From Streptococcus sp. sy004 (GTDB lineage Bacteria > Bacillota > Bacilli > Lactobacillales > Streptococcaceae): a stretch of DNA of 64,000 nt. Each line of letters opens with the position of its first letter. Position 1 is the stretch's first letter. The notes below the pieces were generated by a model, which saw only the letters and a list, made by a program, of their open reading frames with translations, was not told the DNA's origin and made no database searches. The translations under genes and the position numbers were made by a program. The stretch spans positions 62,001 through 126,000 of the forward strand of contig NZ_VOHP01000003.1 of the NCBI RefSeq assembly GCF_007859205.1, given 5' to 3'. Below are positions 16,540 through 26,330 of the stretch, piece after piece.

Positions 16540-17592
16540 TTATTGACAAGCATCCAAGGCTTTATTCGTGTAATAACCGCTGCGTACTTTATCTGATAAA
16601 TCATTTACATTTTTTAACATGATTTCATACTCTTGTATAGAAATATTCTCTAAAACTTTTGGTAAATCCTTTAAACTACTAATGACAATACCAACATTAT
16701 TATCTAAAACAAATCTAGCAACTGCTGCTTGATCCCAAACAATAATTGGTAACTTAGCAGCCAAATAAAGAGAGGTTTTATGTGGATTATTAAAACGTAA
16801 ATATTGTCCTGTATTTCCTGTACATTCTTCAAGTGAAGTACCATCCCAAACAATACCAAAATTCGCATCAAGATGATTAATTAATTCATCTGGTAGAAAT
16901 GCTCCTTTGTAACGTTTATCCGATAGATCTCCTTCAAAATGAACGCCATATAAAGATAAGTCTAAATCCATATCCAACAGTTGATAGACGTAAGCACTTT
17001 TAGCTGACTCCAAATTACCTGCTACTAATACAGAATAAGAAGACTGTGATTGAGCAACACGACGATCAGGAATTTCTGGACAAAGATAATCAAAAATTTC
17101 CAGATTTACAATTTTATCTTTTACAATACCTATTTCTAACAAATAATTTGTCATAAATTGATTGTGACTAATCACAAAGTCACAATTAGACAAAATACCT
17201 TGATCAGCGATTACAGAGGTACTAGATTTCATTAAATGGAAGTCTCCTCCTGTACTACGTAAACTTTCCAAATCATGAATGAGAGCAATAAAAGTTACCT
17301 TTTTCCACTTTTTAATTAATCTAATGAAAAAATAAGCATACCGAACCCCATAAATCGGATGTTGCCAAACGATGCGATCACCCTTTTTAACCTTGAATAA
17401 TGTTCTAATCCAAAAAGAAACACAAACTGTGAGTAGCCATAACTGAATACTGAATTTTCCTTTTTTAGAGGTCAAAATCGGCAAAGTTAATGTTTCCATG
17501 CCTCTTTGTTTACAAATCGTAACAACATCATCTGGTGCTTTCGCTCCAGCATGCTGTTGTCCCTTATTTCTTGTTTCAATAACATAATCCAT
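16540..17592 (-). CDS. Galactofuranosyl/Gtf3-like glycosyltransferase
   Basis: A 350-residue GT-B type enzyme. The N-terminus (RNKGQQHAGAKAPDDVVTI) and FIALIHDLESLR, ISHNQFMTNYL and NFGIVWDGTSLEECTGNTGQYLRFNNPHKTSLYLAA match the WbbI/Gtf3 family, which includes beta-1,6-galactofuranosyltransferases. Glf in the same locus would supply UDP-galactofuranose, so a Galf transferase is plausible; glucosyl transfer is the alternative. It is the last gene of the capsule operon, 60 bases after the preceding transferase. Confidence 0.8.
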   Translation of the reverse strand: MDYVIETRNKGQQHAGAKAPDDVVTICKQRGMETLTLPILTSKKGKFSIQLWLLTVCVSFWIRTLFKVKKGDRIVWQHPIYGVRYAYFFIRLIKKWKKVTFIALIHDLESLRSTGGDFHLMKSSTSVIADQGILSNCDFVISHNQFMTNYLLEIGIVKDKIVNLEIFDYLCPEIPDRRVAQSQSSYSVLVAGNLESAKSAYVYQLLDMDLDLSLYGVHFEGDLSDKRYKGAFLPDELINHLDANFGIVWDGTSLEECTGNTGQYLRFNNPHKTSLYLAAKLPIIVWDQAAVARFVLDNNVGIVISSLKDLPKVLENISIQEYEIMLKNVNDLSDKVRSGYYTNKALDACQ

Positions 17593-17653
17593 AACAGCTC
17601 TTATGACTCCAGTTTTTAATAAAAAATATCACATTAAAATTCAAATCAATCGT

Positions 17654-18601
17654 CTAACGAATGACTAGCCTTAATAGTCTTTTATTAAGGCTAAAAAACA
17701 AATAAGACAAATAATATTTCAAACCAACCTGATAACCCCGGCGAAGAAATAATCCTTGTTCTCTACTCAATTCTTCTAATAGTTTTGGTTCCCATTGAAC
17801 AATATCTTGGTTTGAACCTGTGCGATAAAGTTGCCCTATCAACCATAATAAACTTCTAGTATAGTCCAAAGCTATTAGTTCTTGTTGTTCTTTTGACATA
17901 GGATATTGACGCATATAAGAAAACGTTTTTAAAACACTCATCTTATCATCTTGCCAACCCTTATTCATCACACTTTTTGGATGAATGACATAATGATATA
18001 ATTGTTCCTTTGTATAGGCAACTTTTTTTACAAAAGAACAGTAGTGAACATTAAATTCTAAATCTTCCATTACTGTCAAATCTGATTTGAAAAAAATCTG
18101 CTGTTGCTTAATCAAATCCAACCGATAGAGCTTGTTACAAGAATAGCCTTTAACCATAGGGTCTCTAAAAATCTTATGAAAGTATTGTTCTTTAGATAAA
18201 AATTCCAAGCCACCATCCAGATTTATGGATTCTTCATTAGTTTTTTGCACACCAACAACCGATAACTGACAGTCTTCTATCAAATATGGTTGATAAAGAA
18301 GTTCTAAAAATCTTGTATCAACTAGATCATCAGGATCAACAAACGAAACATACGTACCTTGAGCTAATTCCATGCCTCTATTTCGTGTAAAAGAAACACC
18401 TTGATTATGATGACTAACAATAGTCAGTTTTAGCTGCGGATGTTGTTTTTGATAAGTTTTTAATACATCTAACGTGTCATCTTTAGAACCATCATTAACA
18501 CAGATTATTTCAAAATCTTGATAAGTTTGATTAAGCAAGCTATCTAAACAAGAACTCACCGTTTCTTCACAATTATAACAAGGGATAACAACACTAATCA
18601 T
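17654..18601 (-). CDS. Capsule family 2 glycosyltransferase
   Basis: A 315-residue GT-A enzyme with VVIPCYNCEETVSSCLDSL, IICVNDGSKDDTLDVL and FVDPDDLVD (near residue 92). The middle GYSCNKLYRLDLI and VMEDLEFNVHY and a hydrophobic C-terminus ([18 protein letters not shown]) resemble membrane-associated capsule transferases. It starts six bases after the preceding transferase gene. Sugar specificity unknown. Confidence 0.88.
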   Translation of the reverse strand: MISVVIPCYNCEETVSSCLDSLLNQTYQDFEIICVNDGSKDDTLDVLKTYQKQHPQLKLTIVSHHNQGVSFTRNRGMELAQGTYVSFVDPDDLVDTRFLELLYQPYLIEDCQLSVVGVQKTNEESINLDGGLEFLSKEQYFHKIFRDPMVKGYSCNKLYRLDLIKQQQIFFKSDLTVMEDLEFNVHYCSFVKKVAYTKEQLYHYVIHPKSVMNKGWQDDKMSVLKTFSYMRQYPMSKEQQELIALDYTRSLLWLIGQLYRTGSNQDIVQWEPKLLEELSREQGLFLRRGYQVGLKYYLSYLFFSLNKRLLRLVIR

Positions 18602-18607
18602 CTTACT

Positions 18608-19516
18608 TTATTTCTTTTCTTCAAGATATTCAATCGGTGGGTTGAAAGTCAAGCCGGCAAAAACACCTTTCCAAACAATAGCAAACTTTTTGAAACGATA
18701 ATGTTTAGAGCCAAATAACAGTAACAAAGACAATACAACTTGTTTAGCTAGGTAACTAACAGAGCTAAGAAAACCGTTCTGCTTATTTACATAAAATTTA
18801 TTTCGAACATTATAAAAATAACGATCCACACGATCTGAATTCTCATTCATAAAAATCCGCCAACCTGTGCTAGCATTGACTTGCATTTTATGTGTAATTT
18901 GACTTGACTGGACAAGATAACAAGGTAAATGCTTTGCAATCCGTAAAGAATACTCCGTATCGTCCACCCAGATGAAAAATTCTTTAATTGGTAAACCATA
19001 AGCCATTACTGTTTCTTTTTTAATAAAGAAAGAAACAAAAGTTGCTCTCTCAATTTTTACCAAACCATTATAAACTTCAATTCCCTCATACCAGTCTTTT
19101 GTTACATCTTGTAAGTTCATCTGACACGGTTTTCCATCCGTAAATCTAGCAAAACTACTCAAATAGCCAAAATGATTATCTAGGGCATTTGCAGCATTCA
19201 TAAATTCTTGTAATGTATCTGGATGAGCAATCGTATCATCATCCATCAACCAAAAATAATCATAATCACGACTTGCTCCCTCTTTTAAGGCAAAGTTGAA
19301 TCCTCCGGCACCACCTAAATTTTCACCGGTATTAATATAACCAATCTGCCCTGACATAACAAAAGGACTGAGAACTTCTTGCGTTCCATCTGTGCTTGCA
19401 TTATCAATTACTAAAATATCACAGGCTAATTCCTGTTTCAATAAAGCATCTACACATTCTAATAACAAATCCTTACGATTGTAAGTTACCACTAGGGCTA
19501 ATACCTTATTCTTCAA
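18608..19516 (-). CDS. GlfT1/RfbF-like family 2 glycosyltransferase
   Basis: A 302-residue enzyme with ALVVTYNRKDLLLECVDALL, LVIDNASTDGTQEVL, NTGENLGGAGGFNFAL and the distinctive FWLMDDDTIAHPDTL. The GGAGGFNxA and DDDxxP motifs are those of galactofuranosyl- and rhamnosyltransferases of the GlfT1/RfbF type. With glf nearby, Galf transfer is the better guess, unproven. It starts 12 bases after licD. Confidence 0.82.
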   Translation of the reverse strand: MKNKVLALVVTYNRKDLLLECVDALLKQELACDILVIDNASTDGTQEVLSPFVMSGQIGYINTGENLGGAGGFNFALKEGASRDYDYFWLMDDDTIAHPDTLQEFMNAANALDNHFGYLSSFARFTDGKPCQMNLQDVTKDWYEGIEVYNGLVKIERATFVSFFIKKETVMAYGLPIKEFFIWVDDTEYSLRIAKHLPCYLVQSSQITHKMQVNASTGWRIFMNENSDRVDRYFYNVRNKFYVNKQNGFLSSVSYLAKQVVLSLLLLFGSKHYRFKKFAIVWKGVFAGLTFNPPIEYLEEKK

Positions 19517-19528
19517 TTCAATATTCCT

Positions 19529-20362
19529 TTATTTAATTTTATAATATTCAATGATGTGAGCTGGAACTTGTTTCTCTTTTGGAGGATACTTGACTAGATT
19601 GCCATACTGCTTCGCAAGGTAACCTTCAATATCTCTTGGTGCTAGATAATAATTATCGCCAAACTTCACCCGCTGTAGTGGAAAAATTTGAGATTTTTTC
19701 AAAAAATAGTGTTTGTTGTCTTTTGTTGTACATCGATAATCCAAACGCATGTATTTATCTGTTTCACTAACACGAGTTAATTGCTCCAAGCGCTTTCTAT
19801 TCCATGCTTCAAATGGAAAAATATGAAACAACTCATAAAATTGACGGCATCTTAGTTGAAGATTAACGTCTTTTTTGTGACTTGCAGGTGCCTCTTCATA
19901 TGAAGAATAAGATGTATCATCATAAACAAAAATATCAATAAACAAACCTTGATACTCATTAGAAGCAGATGACCAAAAACGACCATCATTTAAATAACTT
20001 GTCTTATCTCTTAATTTATGAAATTTTACACTATTAAAATACTTATCTTGACCATACGTTTGCAAGACCATATCATCCCAAGTTGGTACTAACTGCTCTA
20101 GTTTTTCCCAGCTTGATCTAGTCATAGCTAAATCTAAGTCATCATCCCAAGGAATAATACCTTGATGAAAATAAGCACCAATCAAAGAGCCACCTTCCAG
20201 CCAATAGTCTATATCATGATCCCTACAAAATTTATCAAACTCTCTTAACATTCGATAATGAATTTGATTGATCTCGTCTTTTTTCTCCCAAAACAAATCA
20301 ACTTTGACGCGAGATTGGATTAGCTGTTGGCGATATCGCAATAACTTCTCTATCATAATCAC
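19529..20362 (-). CDS. LicD family phosphotransferase (capsule modification)
   Basis: LicD proteins transfer phosphocholine or similar phospho-groups to glycans. The 277-residue product has FDKFCRDHDIDYWLEGGSLIGAYFHQG-type core (here EGGSLIGAYFHQGIIPWDDD, residues about 55-75), with the nucleotidyltransferase acidic pair DDDLD. The start is either GTG at 20362 (AAAGG five bases upstream) or ATG at 20356. Both overlap the end of the polymerase gene by about 60 bases, which is unusually long. Whether choline, or a sugar phosphate as in other capsule loci, is added cannot be told; no choline genes are in the window. Confidence 0.85.
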   Translation of the reverse strand: MIMIEKLLRYRQQLIQSRVKVDLFWEKKDEINQIHYRMLREFDKFCRDHDIDYWLEGGSLIGAYFHQGIIPWDDDLDLAMTRSSWEKLEQLVPTWDDMVLQTYGQDKYFNSVKFHKLRDKTSYLNDGRFWSSASNEYQGLFIDIFVYDDTSYSSYEEAPASHKKDVNLQLRCRQFYELFHIFPFEAWNRKRLEQLTRVSETDKYMRLDYRCTTKDNKHYFLKKSQIFPLQRVKFGDNYYLAPRDIEGYLAKQYGNLVKYPPKEKQVPAHIIEYYKIK

Positions 20363-21512
20363 TTAAACCTTTCTTTATCATCCATTTAGTTTTTAACTTA
20401 TCAAAATTAGCAAAAACTAAAATCGAAAAGATATTATAAACAGGTTCTTGCCAATGGTGAGCAACCATACTATTAATACCAATCATCGCAAAGACTGCTA
20501 GAAAGAGATAATCTTTTTTTCTTGAACGATTTAAGATAAAAAAGACCATCAACAAAACATAGCACGCTAAAAATACCAAACCATAAAGTAATAAAATCTT
20601 CAAATAAGAGCTGTCAACAAAGTTGTAACTTCTAGAAGCTCTCAAAGTCCCACCATTACCAATAAATAAAATATTTTGACCAAACAACTTGACACCATAA
20701 GTACGTAAAGCTGTTTGTCCTAAAGCTAAACGGCCAGAAAGCAAACGATTAATTGCATGATAAAATGAATAACCATAACGATAATTAATTGTTAACCAAT
20801 AAGAAATCAACGGATATGCAATCATTAATATCCAAGATGTCAAACCTAACCATTGATTAATCCATACTTTTTGATGCCATACCAAGAAGTACAATATAGA
20901 TAAAACCATTATCGTAGCAGCATCCAAACGAGCATCTGAGAAACGATAAACAAACCATGCCAGAAAAACACCTAAACTTGTCAACCAATAGACATGTTTA
21001 TATCTACCATATAGATAAATTATCGTCGTATAAAGAAAGAATATGTGAGCCGCAAAATCTGTCGGATAAATAATCCCAAACGAATTTCGTACAATTCCAG
21101 AACGTGGACGAATATATCTTAAATTTTCAATAATACCTACTTGAGAGGCTAAAAAGGCAATAATTGTTAGACCACCAACAATCACTAAATAAATTTTCAT
21201 GATTTTGCTAACATCTACTTTATAAGCACCTGCTAACAAAATAGCTGATTCTACAACCGTAAATTGTCCTGTTTGTCGCCAAATAACCACTCCTAAAATT
21301 GTAAAAAATCCTATCGTTGATAAATAAGGCAAGCTCAATTGACCTTTAACAAAAATACTAACAACAGCAAAAAAGAGACTAACCATTACAATATCTGAAG
21401 TAATGGCAGGAATACTAAACATTGTTGTTCTTAACATTGAAACGATTAGATAAGGAATCAATGCCATAAAATAAATAAATTCATGTAATTGTATTTTTAA
21501 CTTGTTATCCAT
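20298..21512 (-). CDS. wzy: Capsular polysaccharide polymerase (Wzy-like)
   Basis: A 404-residue protein with about ten membrane helices and a large outer loop (about 225-295) rich in Tyr/Arg (SFYHAINRLLSGRLALGQTALR), the layout of Wzy polymerases that link repeat units at the outer membrane face. Sequence similarity in this family is low, so the call rests on topology and position between flippase, transferases and licD. It starts nine bases after the DUF4422 gene. Confidence 0.8.
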   Translation of the reverse strand: MDNKLKIQLHEFIYFMALIPYLIVSMLRTTMFSIPAITSDIVMVSLFFAVVSIFVKGQLSLPYLSTIGFFTILGVVIWRQTGQFTVVESAILLAGAYKVDVSKIMKIYLVIVGGLTIIAFLASQVGIIENLRYIRPRSGIVRNSFGIIYPTDFAAHIFFLYTTIIYLYGRYKHVYWLTSLGVFLAWFVYRFSDARLDAATIMVLSILYFLVWHQKVWINQWLGLTSWILMIAYPLISYWLTINYRYGYSFYHAINRLLSGRLALGQTALRTYGVKLFGQNILFIGNGGTLRASRSYNFVDSSYLKILLLYGLVFLACYVLLMVFFILNRSRKKDYLFLAVFAMIGINSMVAHHWQEPVYNIFSILVFANFDKLKTKWMIKKGLSDYDREVIAISPTANPISRQS

Positions 21513-21521
21513 AGTCTCCTC

Positions 21522-22313
21522 TTAGAAACTTTGTCCATATTTTTTACCTAGAAATTTGGCTTGCAAAAACGACTTCCCTTTATGAACAAGATTAACTTTT
21601 TCCATATACATAAACGGTACTTCCTTGATAACCAAGGCTTCTTTTGCCAACCAGACGTTAAACAGACGTTCACTCACACGACCAAACAAACGTGCATCAA
21701 AGGCAGAATAACCTGTAATATCCAAACGTGCATACAACTCGTCAATGATTGGGAACAACCACTCGCAATAGCGATTGACCAACTCTTTTGACATGATAAA
21801 CATGTTAAACATATAGCCACTACGTTGTTTCATGACACGGTCAAAAGTAGCAAGATCTGCAGGGAACAACTCCTTCAAAATCTCTCTTGTTACATCCAAG
21901 TGCTCGGCTCCGTGCGTGTGTGCATAGTGTGAGTATAAGGTTTCAATATAATAGTGTCGTTTCTTTGGTAAAATGACATCTGCTTGACGTAATAGATTTT
22001 CAATATCTGCTTGTGACAAAATGACATCATCAATTTGAATTGATTCTTGGTAGGCTTGGCTTTTTTTTGTCAAATAACGACGATAATGAGCCAAACCTAG
22101 ATAGTCACAATCCATATTTTTCCATGCCCAATAAAGTCCTGTCAACTCACAATAATAGGGATTTAGGTGTGAAATGTGCTGCCCTGTGTCATCACCTGTA
22201 TAACCCAAATCTTCCTTACCTTGATGACCAACATGTACTGGAACGTAGAGATTTTGATCAGCAGGCATTTGAAAACGTTTGTGAGTAGCGACAATAATCT
22301 TTATGTTTTTCAA
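21522..22313 (-). CDS. DUF4422 capsule glycosyltransferase-like protein
   Basis: A 263-residue protein with the DUF4422 pattern: KIIVATHKRFQMP at the N-terminus, HVGHQG, LTGLYWAWKNMDCDYLGLAHYRRYL (around residues 57-80), and DVILPKKRHYYIETLYSHY. Members are encoded in many capsule and exopolysaccharide loci and are regarded as glycosyltransferases. It starts four bases after glf. Confidence 0.85.
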   Translation of the reverse strand: MKNIKIIVATHKRFQMPADQNLYVPVHVGHQGKEDLGYTGDDTGQHISHLNPYYCELTGLYWAWKNMDCDYLGLAHYRRYLTKKSQAYQESIQIDDVILSQADIENLLRQADVILPKKRHYYIETLYSHYAHTHGAEHLDVTREILKELFPADLATFDRVMKQRSGYMFNMFIMSKELVNRYCEWLFPIIDELYARLDITGYSAFDARLFGRVSERLFNVWLAKEALVIKEVPFMYMEKVNLVHKGKSFLQAKFLGKKYGQSF

Positions 22314-22317
22314 CTCT

Positions 22318-23430
22318 CTAATCCTTTAATTCAGAACGCACACATTGAAGAGCTGCCGCAATAACTTGGTGCATATCGTAATAACGATAATGACCTAAGC
22401 GTCCACCAAAGATGACATTTTCTTGTTTTGCTGCCAAATCTTTGTAGGCTTTGTAAAGGTGGTTGTTGCGATCATTATTAACAGGGTAATATGGCTCGTC
22501 ACCTTTTGCCCATGTTTTTGAATGCTCTTTAGTAATAATCGTTTTTGGTTGTGTACCAAATTCAAAATGCTTATGCTCAATGATGCGTGTATAAGGTGTT
22601 TCACTATCAGTATAGTTTACCACAGCATTTCCTTGATAGTTTTCCATATCAAGTGTTTCTGTTTCAAAATGCAAACTACGGTATTCCAACTCACCCAACT
22701 CGTAGTCAAAGAACTCATCAATCATCCCTGTAAAGACAATCTTTGGATAATCTGCTAAGTATTGCTCTTTATTGGCGAAGAAATCAACATTAACTTCGAC
22801 ATCAATATTTTCATGTGCCAACATTTTTTCAACAATTTGTGTGTAACCTCCGATTGGGATACCTTGGTAAGTATCGTTGAAATAGTTATTATCATAAGTC
22901 AAACGAACTGGCAAACGACGGATGATAAAGGCTGGCAATTCAGTACAAGCCTTGCCCCATTGTTTTTCAGTATAGTCTTTAATCAACTTTTGATAGATGT
23001 CTGTTCCAACCAAAGAAATTGCTTGTTCTTCCAAGTTTTCTGGTGTTTTACCACCAAGAACTGAACGTTGCTCATCAATCTTAGCTTGCGCTTCTTCTGG
23101 TGTTACCACACCCCATAATTTATTAAAGGTATTCATGTTGAAAGGAAGATTGTAAATTTCTCCCTTGTAGTTAGCGATTGGGGTATTGGTATAACGATTA
23201 AATTCAGCAAATTGATTAACATAATCCCACAACTCCTTGTCTGACGTGTGGAAGATATGTGCACCATATTGGTGAACTTGAATACCTTCTTCCTCGCGTG
23301 TGTAGATATTTCCTGCGATGTGATCACGTTTCTCAATAACTTTAACTTTTTTACCTTTCAAAGCAGCCTCGTGAGCAAAAACTGCTCCAAAAAGACCTGC
23401 TCCAACAACTAAATAATCATATTGTGACAT
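22318..23430 (-). CDS. glf: UDP-galactopyranose mutase
   Basis: Converts UDP-galactopyranose to UDP-galactofuranose with reduced FAD. The 370-residue product starts with the FAD-binding YLVVGAGLFGAVFAHEAALKG, then HIAGNIYTREEEGIQVHQYGAHIFHTS, KDYTEKQWGK and, near the C-terminus, YPVNNDRNNHLYKAY and GRLGHYRYYDMHQV. This predicts a galactofuranose-containing capsule. It starts 11 bases after the flippase gene. Confidence 0.96.
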   Translation of the reverse strand: MSQYDYLVVGAGLFGAVFAHEAALKGKKVKVIEKRDHIAGNIYTREEEGIQVHQYGAHIFHTSDKELWDYVNQFAEFNRYTNTPIANYKGEIYNLPFNMNTFNKLWGVVTPEEAQAKIDEQRSVLGGKTPENLEEQAISLVGTDIYQKLIKDYTEKQWGKACTELPAFIIRRLPVRLTYDNNYFNDTYQGIPIGGYTQIVEKMLAHENIDVEVNVDFFANKEQYLADYPKIVFTGMIDEFFDYELGELEYRSLHFETETLDMENYQGNAVVNYTDSETPYTRIIEHKHFEFGTQPKTIITKEHSKTWAKGDEPYYPVNNDRNNHLYKAYKDLAAKQENVIFGGRLGHYRYYDMHQVIAAALQCVRSELKD

Positions 23431-23441
23431 TCTTTTTTCCT

Positions 23442-24902
23442 TTAATTTCTATATTTTATTTTTCTGAGTAATGATTGGCAAACTTCTTGTATAAATGATT
23501 CGCCACTCAATAACAACAATAGACCATAGCTACCAAAAAACAATACACTTGTTAACATCAAGTTTACAAAAGGGTTTATTGATACTATTTGTCTAAATAA
23601 TCCTGTCAAACTACCTGCCAAAATAGTCACAAGTACTACTTTGGTAATTGAACTCTTTCTTAATAAAGTAATAATAAGATCTTTTAAGAAATAGATTTGA
23701 ACAATTACGACTGAAAACTCCGCAATACTACCGGCAAGTGCTGTCCCGCTTGCTCCCATTTGTGGAATCAATAAAACATTTAAAACAATATCGACAACAG
23801 CTCCAACAATTGTCGAATAGACAACTAAAATCTCACGATTTGTCGGAACTAATACCTGAATCCCCATTAAATTCGATAAACCAATAAAAAGAACAGTTGG
23901 CATAATAAATTGCATTGGTAGCACGGCTGGTAAAAATGATTGACCTGATAAAAATAATATACTATCTTTAGCCATCAAAATACAGTACACCATCAATGGG
24001 ATTGCTATGACAAAAATAAAATTAATCGCTTTTTGCACTAACCCGTTAAATTCTTCGTGTTTGCCTTGTTCATGATAATGTGATAAGCGAGGTAATAAAA
24101 CAGCTCCCAGAGATGTGACAACCCCAACTAAAATTTGCTTCAGTTTAACTGCCGCTGAATAATAACCTACAGCTTCATCATTTGCCATAAAACCTAACAA
24201 AGTTGTATCTACACTAAGATAAATTGTCGTTGATACAGATAATAAGAAAAAGGTTAAACTTGGTTTAATATGAGGTCGTATGTCTAATTTTTCTGTTGGT
24301 TTTAAACTAACAATTTTTCTTAAGTTAATAAAATTTAAGAAATTAGAACCAACCGAAGCTACTACTCCAATAGCTCCATATAAAACATAATCACCTGAAC
24401 TTTTTACCAAAAACAATAATAAAAGTAGAGCGAGAAATTTAAAGATAATAGAACGAATAGTAATATAGGAATATCGTTCTAAGGCACGATATAACCAATC
24501 CACACCCAAAACATTAAATATAAGTGTTGACGATAATATTAGATATAGCGTTCTTTCTTGGTTCAATCGTTCAATTGAAATCACTGTGATTGCCAAAGCA
24601 ACTACAGCAACTAACATGACAATTATGTTTAAGAGCATGATCTCTTGAACAGTTTTTTCTAGTTTTCTTTGATTATCACGGATTTTTGCACAAGCTCGTA
24701 TCGCATAAGTCGGAACACCTAACATACCAATCATAGAAAAATAAGATATGATTGAACTAGCAAAAGTTACTGTTCCAACACCACTCGCTCCCAATACTCG
24801 TGAAGCATAAGGAAATGTGATTAAAGGAAAAATAAAATTGGAAATAGTTAAAATAAAATTCATAATGAAATTGACTTTAACTGATTGATACCTTTTTGTC
24901 AT
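23442..24902 (-). CDS. wzx: Capsule repeat-unit flippase (Wzx-like)
   Basis: A 486-residue MATE/MVF-fold protein with about 14 membrane helices (start FIMNFILTISNFIFPLITFPYASRVLG; middle SVDTTLLGFMANDEAVGYYSAAVKLKQI). The PYxSRVLG and LGxMAxxxxVGYY signatures are those of polysaccharide biosynthesis (PST) flippases that move the lipid-linked repeat unit outward. It follows the priming transferase by 18 bases. Confidence 0.92.
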   Translation of the reverse strand: MTKRYQSVKVNFIMNFILTISNFIFPLITFPYASRVLGASGVGTVTFASSIISYFSMIGMLGVPTYAIRACAKIRDNQRKLEKTVQEIMLLNIIVMLVAVVALAITVISIERLNQERTLYLILSSTLIFNVLGVDWLYRALERYSYITIRSIIFKFLALLLLLFLVKSSGDYVLYGAIGVVASVGSNFLNFINLRKIVSLKPTEKLDIRPHIKPSLTFFLLSVSTTIYLSVDTTLLGFMANDEAVGYYSAAVKLKQILVGVVTSLGAVLLPRLSHYHEQGKHEEFNGLVQKAINFIFVIAIPLMVYCILMAKDSILFLSGQSFLPAVLPMQFIMPTVLFIGLSNLMGIQVLVPTNREILVVYSTIVGAVVDIVLNVLLIPQMGASGTALAGSIAEFSVVIVQIYFLKDLIITLLRKSSITKVVLVTILAGSLTGLFRQIVSINPFVNLMLTSVLFFGSYGLLLLLSGESFIQEVCQSLLRKIKYRN

Positions 24903-24920
24903 CGCTAATTAACCTTATAA

Positions 24921-25559
24921 TCAATGTGCCCCATGCCCTATCAACACTTTTTTAACTGTTAATAGCATAATGGTTAAATCTAATTTTAATGAAATGTTTT
25001 CTGCATAATAAAGCTCTAATTCGCATCTTTCTGGATAATAGACCTCGCTTCGTCCTGACACTTGCCACCAGCCAGTCGCTCCTGGTTTCACAGATAATAA
25101 TAATTTCTGTTGATCAAGTGAATACTCACTTAACTCATCAGCTAATATCGGACGAGGGCCAATAAAACTCATATCTCCTTTTAAGATATTAATAAATTGC
25201 GGAAACTCATCAATACTTGTTCGGCGAATGAAGGCTCCAATAGAAGTCAAACGTGGATCTTCCTCTGGTGGTAATTTATAACTATTAGCAATATATTTCT
25301 GATATAGTGCCTCATCAGCCTTTAGTAATTCTTCTGCATTTGCCACCATAGAGCGAAACTTAATAATCTTAAACGGACGACCATCCTTACCAAAGCGATC
25401 TTGCGTGAAAAAGATACTACCGTCATACTTTTTGTATTTATAAATTGCAAAAATGGCAATAAAACTAGGAAAAAGAAGACATACCGTCCCTATTAAACCA
25501 ATGATAATATCAAAAAATCGTTTAATAATCTTGATATAAATCGTCTGTGAACGAGTCAT
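24921..25559 (-). CDS. Short undecaprenyl-phosphate sugar phosphotransferase (priming enzyme)
   Basis: Starts repeat-unit synthesis by moving a sugar phosphate to undecaprenyl phosphate. The 212-residue protein has one membrane/re-entrant helix (about 15-38), then FFTQDRFGKDGRPFKIIKFRSM, RRTSIDEFPQFINILKGDMSFIGPRP and PGATGWWQVSGRS. This is only the catalytic core; the four-helix N-terminal part of CpsE/WchA is absent, as in galactose-type short enzymes and PglC. ATG at 25559 is chosen because AGAGGAA precedes it and upstream codons overlap cpsD. The sugar is not known. Confidence 0.92.
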   Translation of the reverse strand: MTRSQTIYIKIIKRFFDIIIGLIGTVCLLFPSFIAIFAIYKYKKYDGSIFFTQDRFGKDGRPFKIIKFRSMVANAEELLKADEALYQKYIANSYKLPPEEDPRLTSIGAFIRRTSIDEFPQFINILKGDMSFIGPRPILADELSEYSLDQQKLLLSVKPGATGWWQVSGRSEVYYPERCELELYYAENISLKLDLTIMLLTVKKVLIGHGAH

Positions 25560-25584
25560 AGTTTCCTCTTTCCTAACCTTACTT

Positions 25585-26319
25585 TTAGTTTTTTTCTTTT
25601 CTCTTACGCTTTTTCTTAGTTGGTTTAGATGATTTCCCGTACTCGCCATAACGGCCATAACCACCATATGAACCGTAGCTATCTAACGTTGGATCTACTT
25701 TGTTCAAAATAACACCTAGGAACAAGGCACCACTTTGTTCTAATTGTTCCTTAGCTTTTTGAACAAATTTACGTTTGATACTACCTGATTCTGTTACGAT
25801 AATCGTAGCATCACTTTGTTTAGCAATAATAGCAGCATCAATGACCAAACCAATTGGAGGTGAGTCAATAATAACATAATCAAAGAGACTACGAACCGTA
25901 TCCAACATCATCTTAAAATTAGAATTTTGCAACAAATTAGTTGGGTTAGGTGGTACTTGACCAGACGGAATAACCATCAAATTTTCCACATTCGTCTCAC
26001 AAATAGCTTCTGATAGTTGGCTATTACCAGACAAATAACTAGATAAACCTGTAACACGACTAGTAGCTTTGAATGTTCCTGTCATAACAGAATTACGCGT
26101 GTCTGCATCAATCAACAACGTTTTAAAACCTGCTCGTGCAAAAGAAATTGCTAGGTTAGTTGAGGTAGTTGACTTCCCTTCATTAGGTTGTACTGAACTC
26201 AGAACAATGACTTTTAAGTTGGCAGCACTAAACTGAATGTTTGTACGAATCGAATTGTAATATTCCTCAGCCTTTTTAGCTAGTAGAGCTTTTTCTCTAA
26301 CTAATTCTAATTGTGACAT
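25585..26319 (-). CDS. cpsD: Capsule tyrosine kinase CpsD
   Basis: Cytoplasmic autophosphorylating BY-kinase that works with CpsC to control capsule polymer length. The 244-residue product has the Walker A variant [17 protein letters not shown] (about 41-57), Walker A' [12 protein letters not shown] (about 72), Walker [10 protein letters not shown], and a C-terminal tyrosine cluster ([15 protein letters not shown], about 213-227) ending in a lysine-rich tail. It starts 11 bases after cpsC. Confidence 0.95.
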   Translation of the reverse strand: MSQLELVREKALLAKKAEEYYNSIRTNIQFSAANLKVIVLSSVQPNEGKSTTSTNLAISFARAGFKTLLIDADTRNSVMTGTFKATSRVTGLSSYLSGNSQLSEAICETNVENLMVIPSGQVPPNPTNLLQNSNFKMMLDTVRSLFDYVIIDSPPIGLVIDAAIIAKQSDATIIVTESGSIKRKFVQKAKEQLEQSGALFLGVILNKVDPTLDSYGSYGGYGRYGEYGKSSKPTKKKRKRKEKN

Positions 26320-26330
26320 AACTTCTCCTC

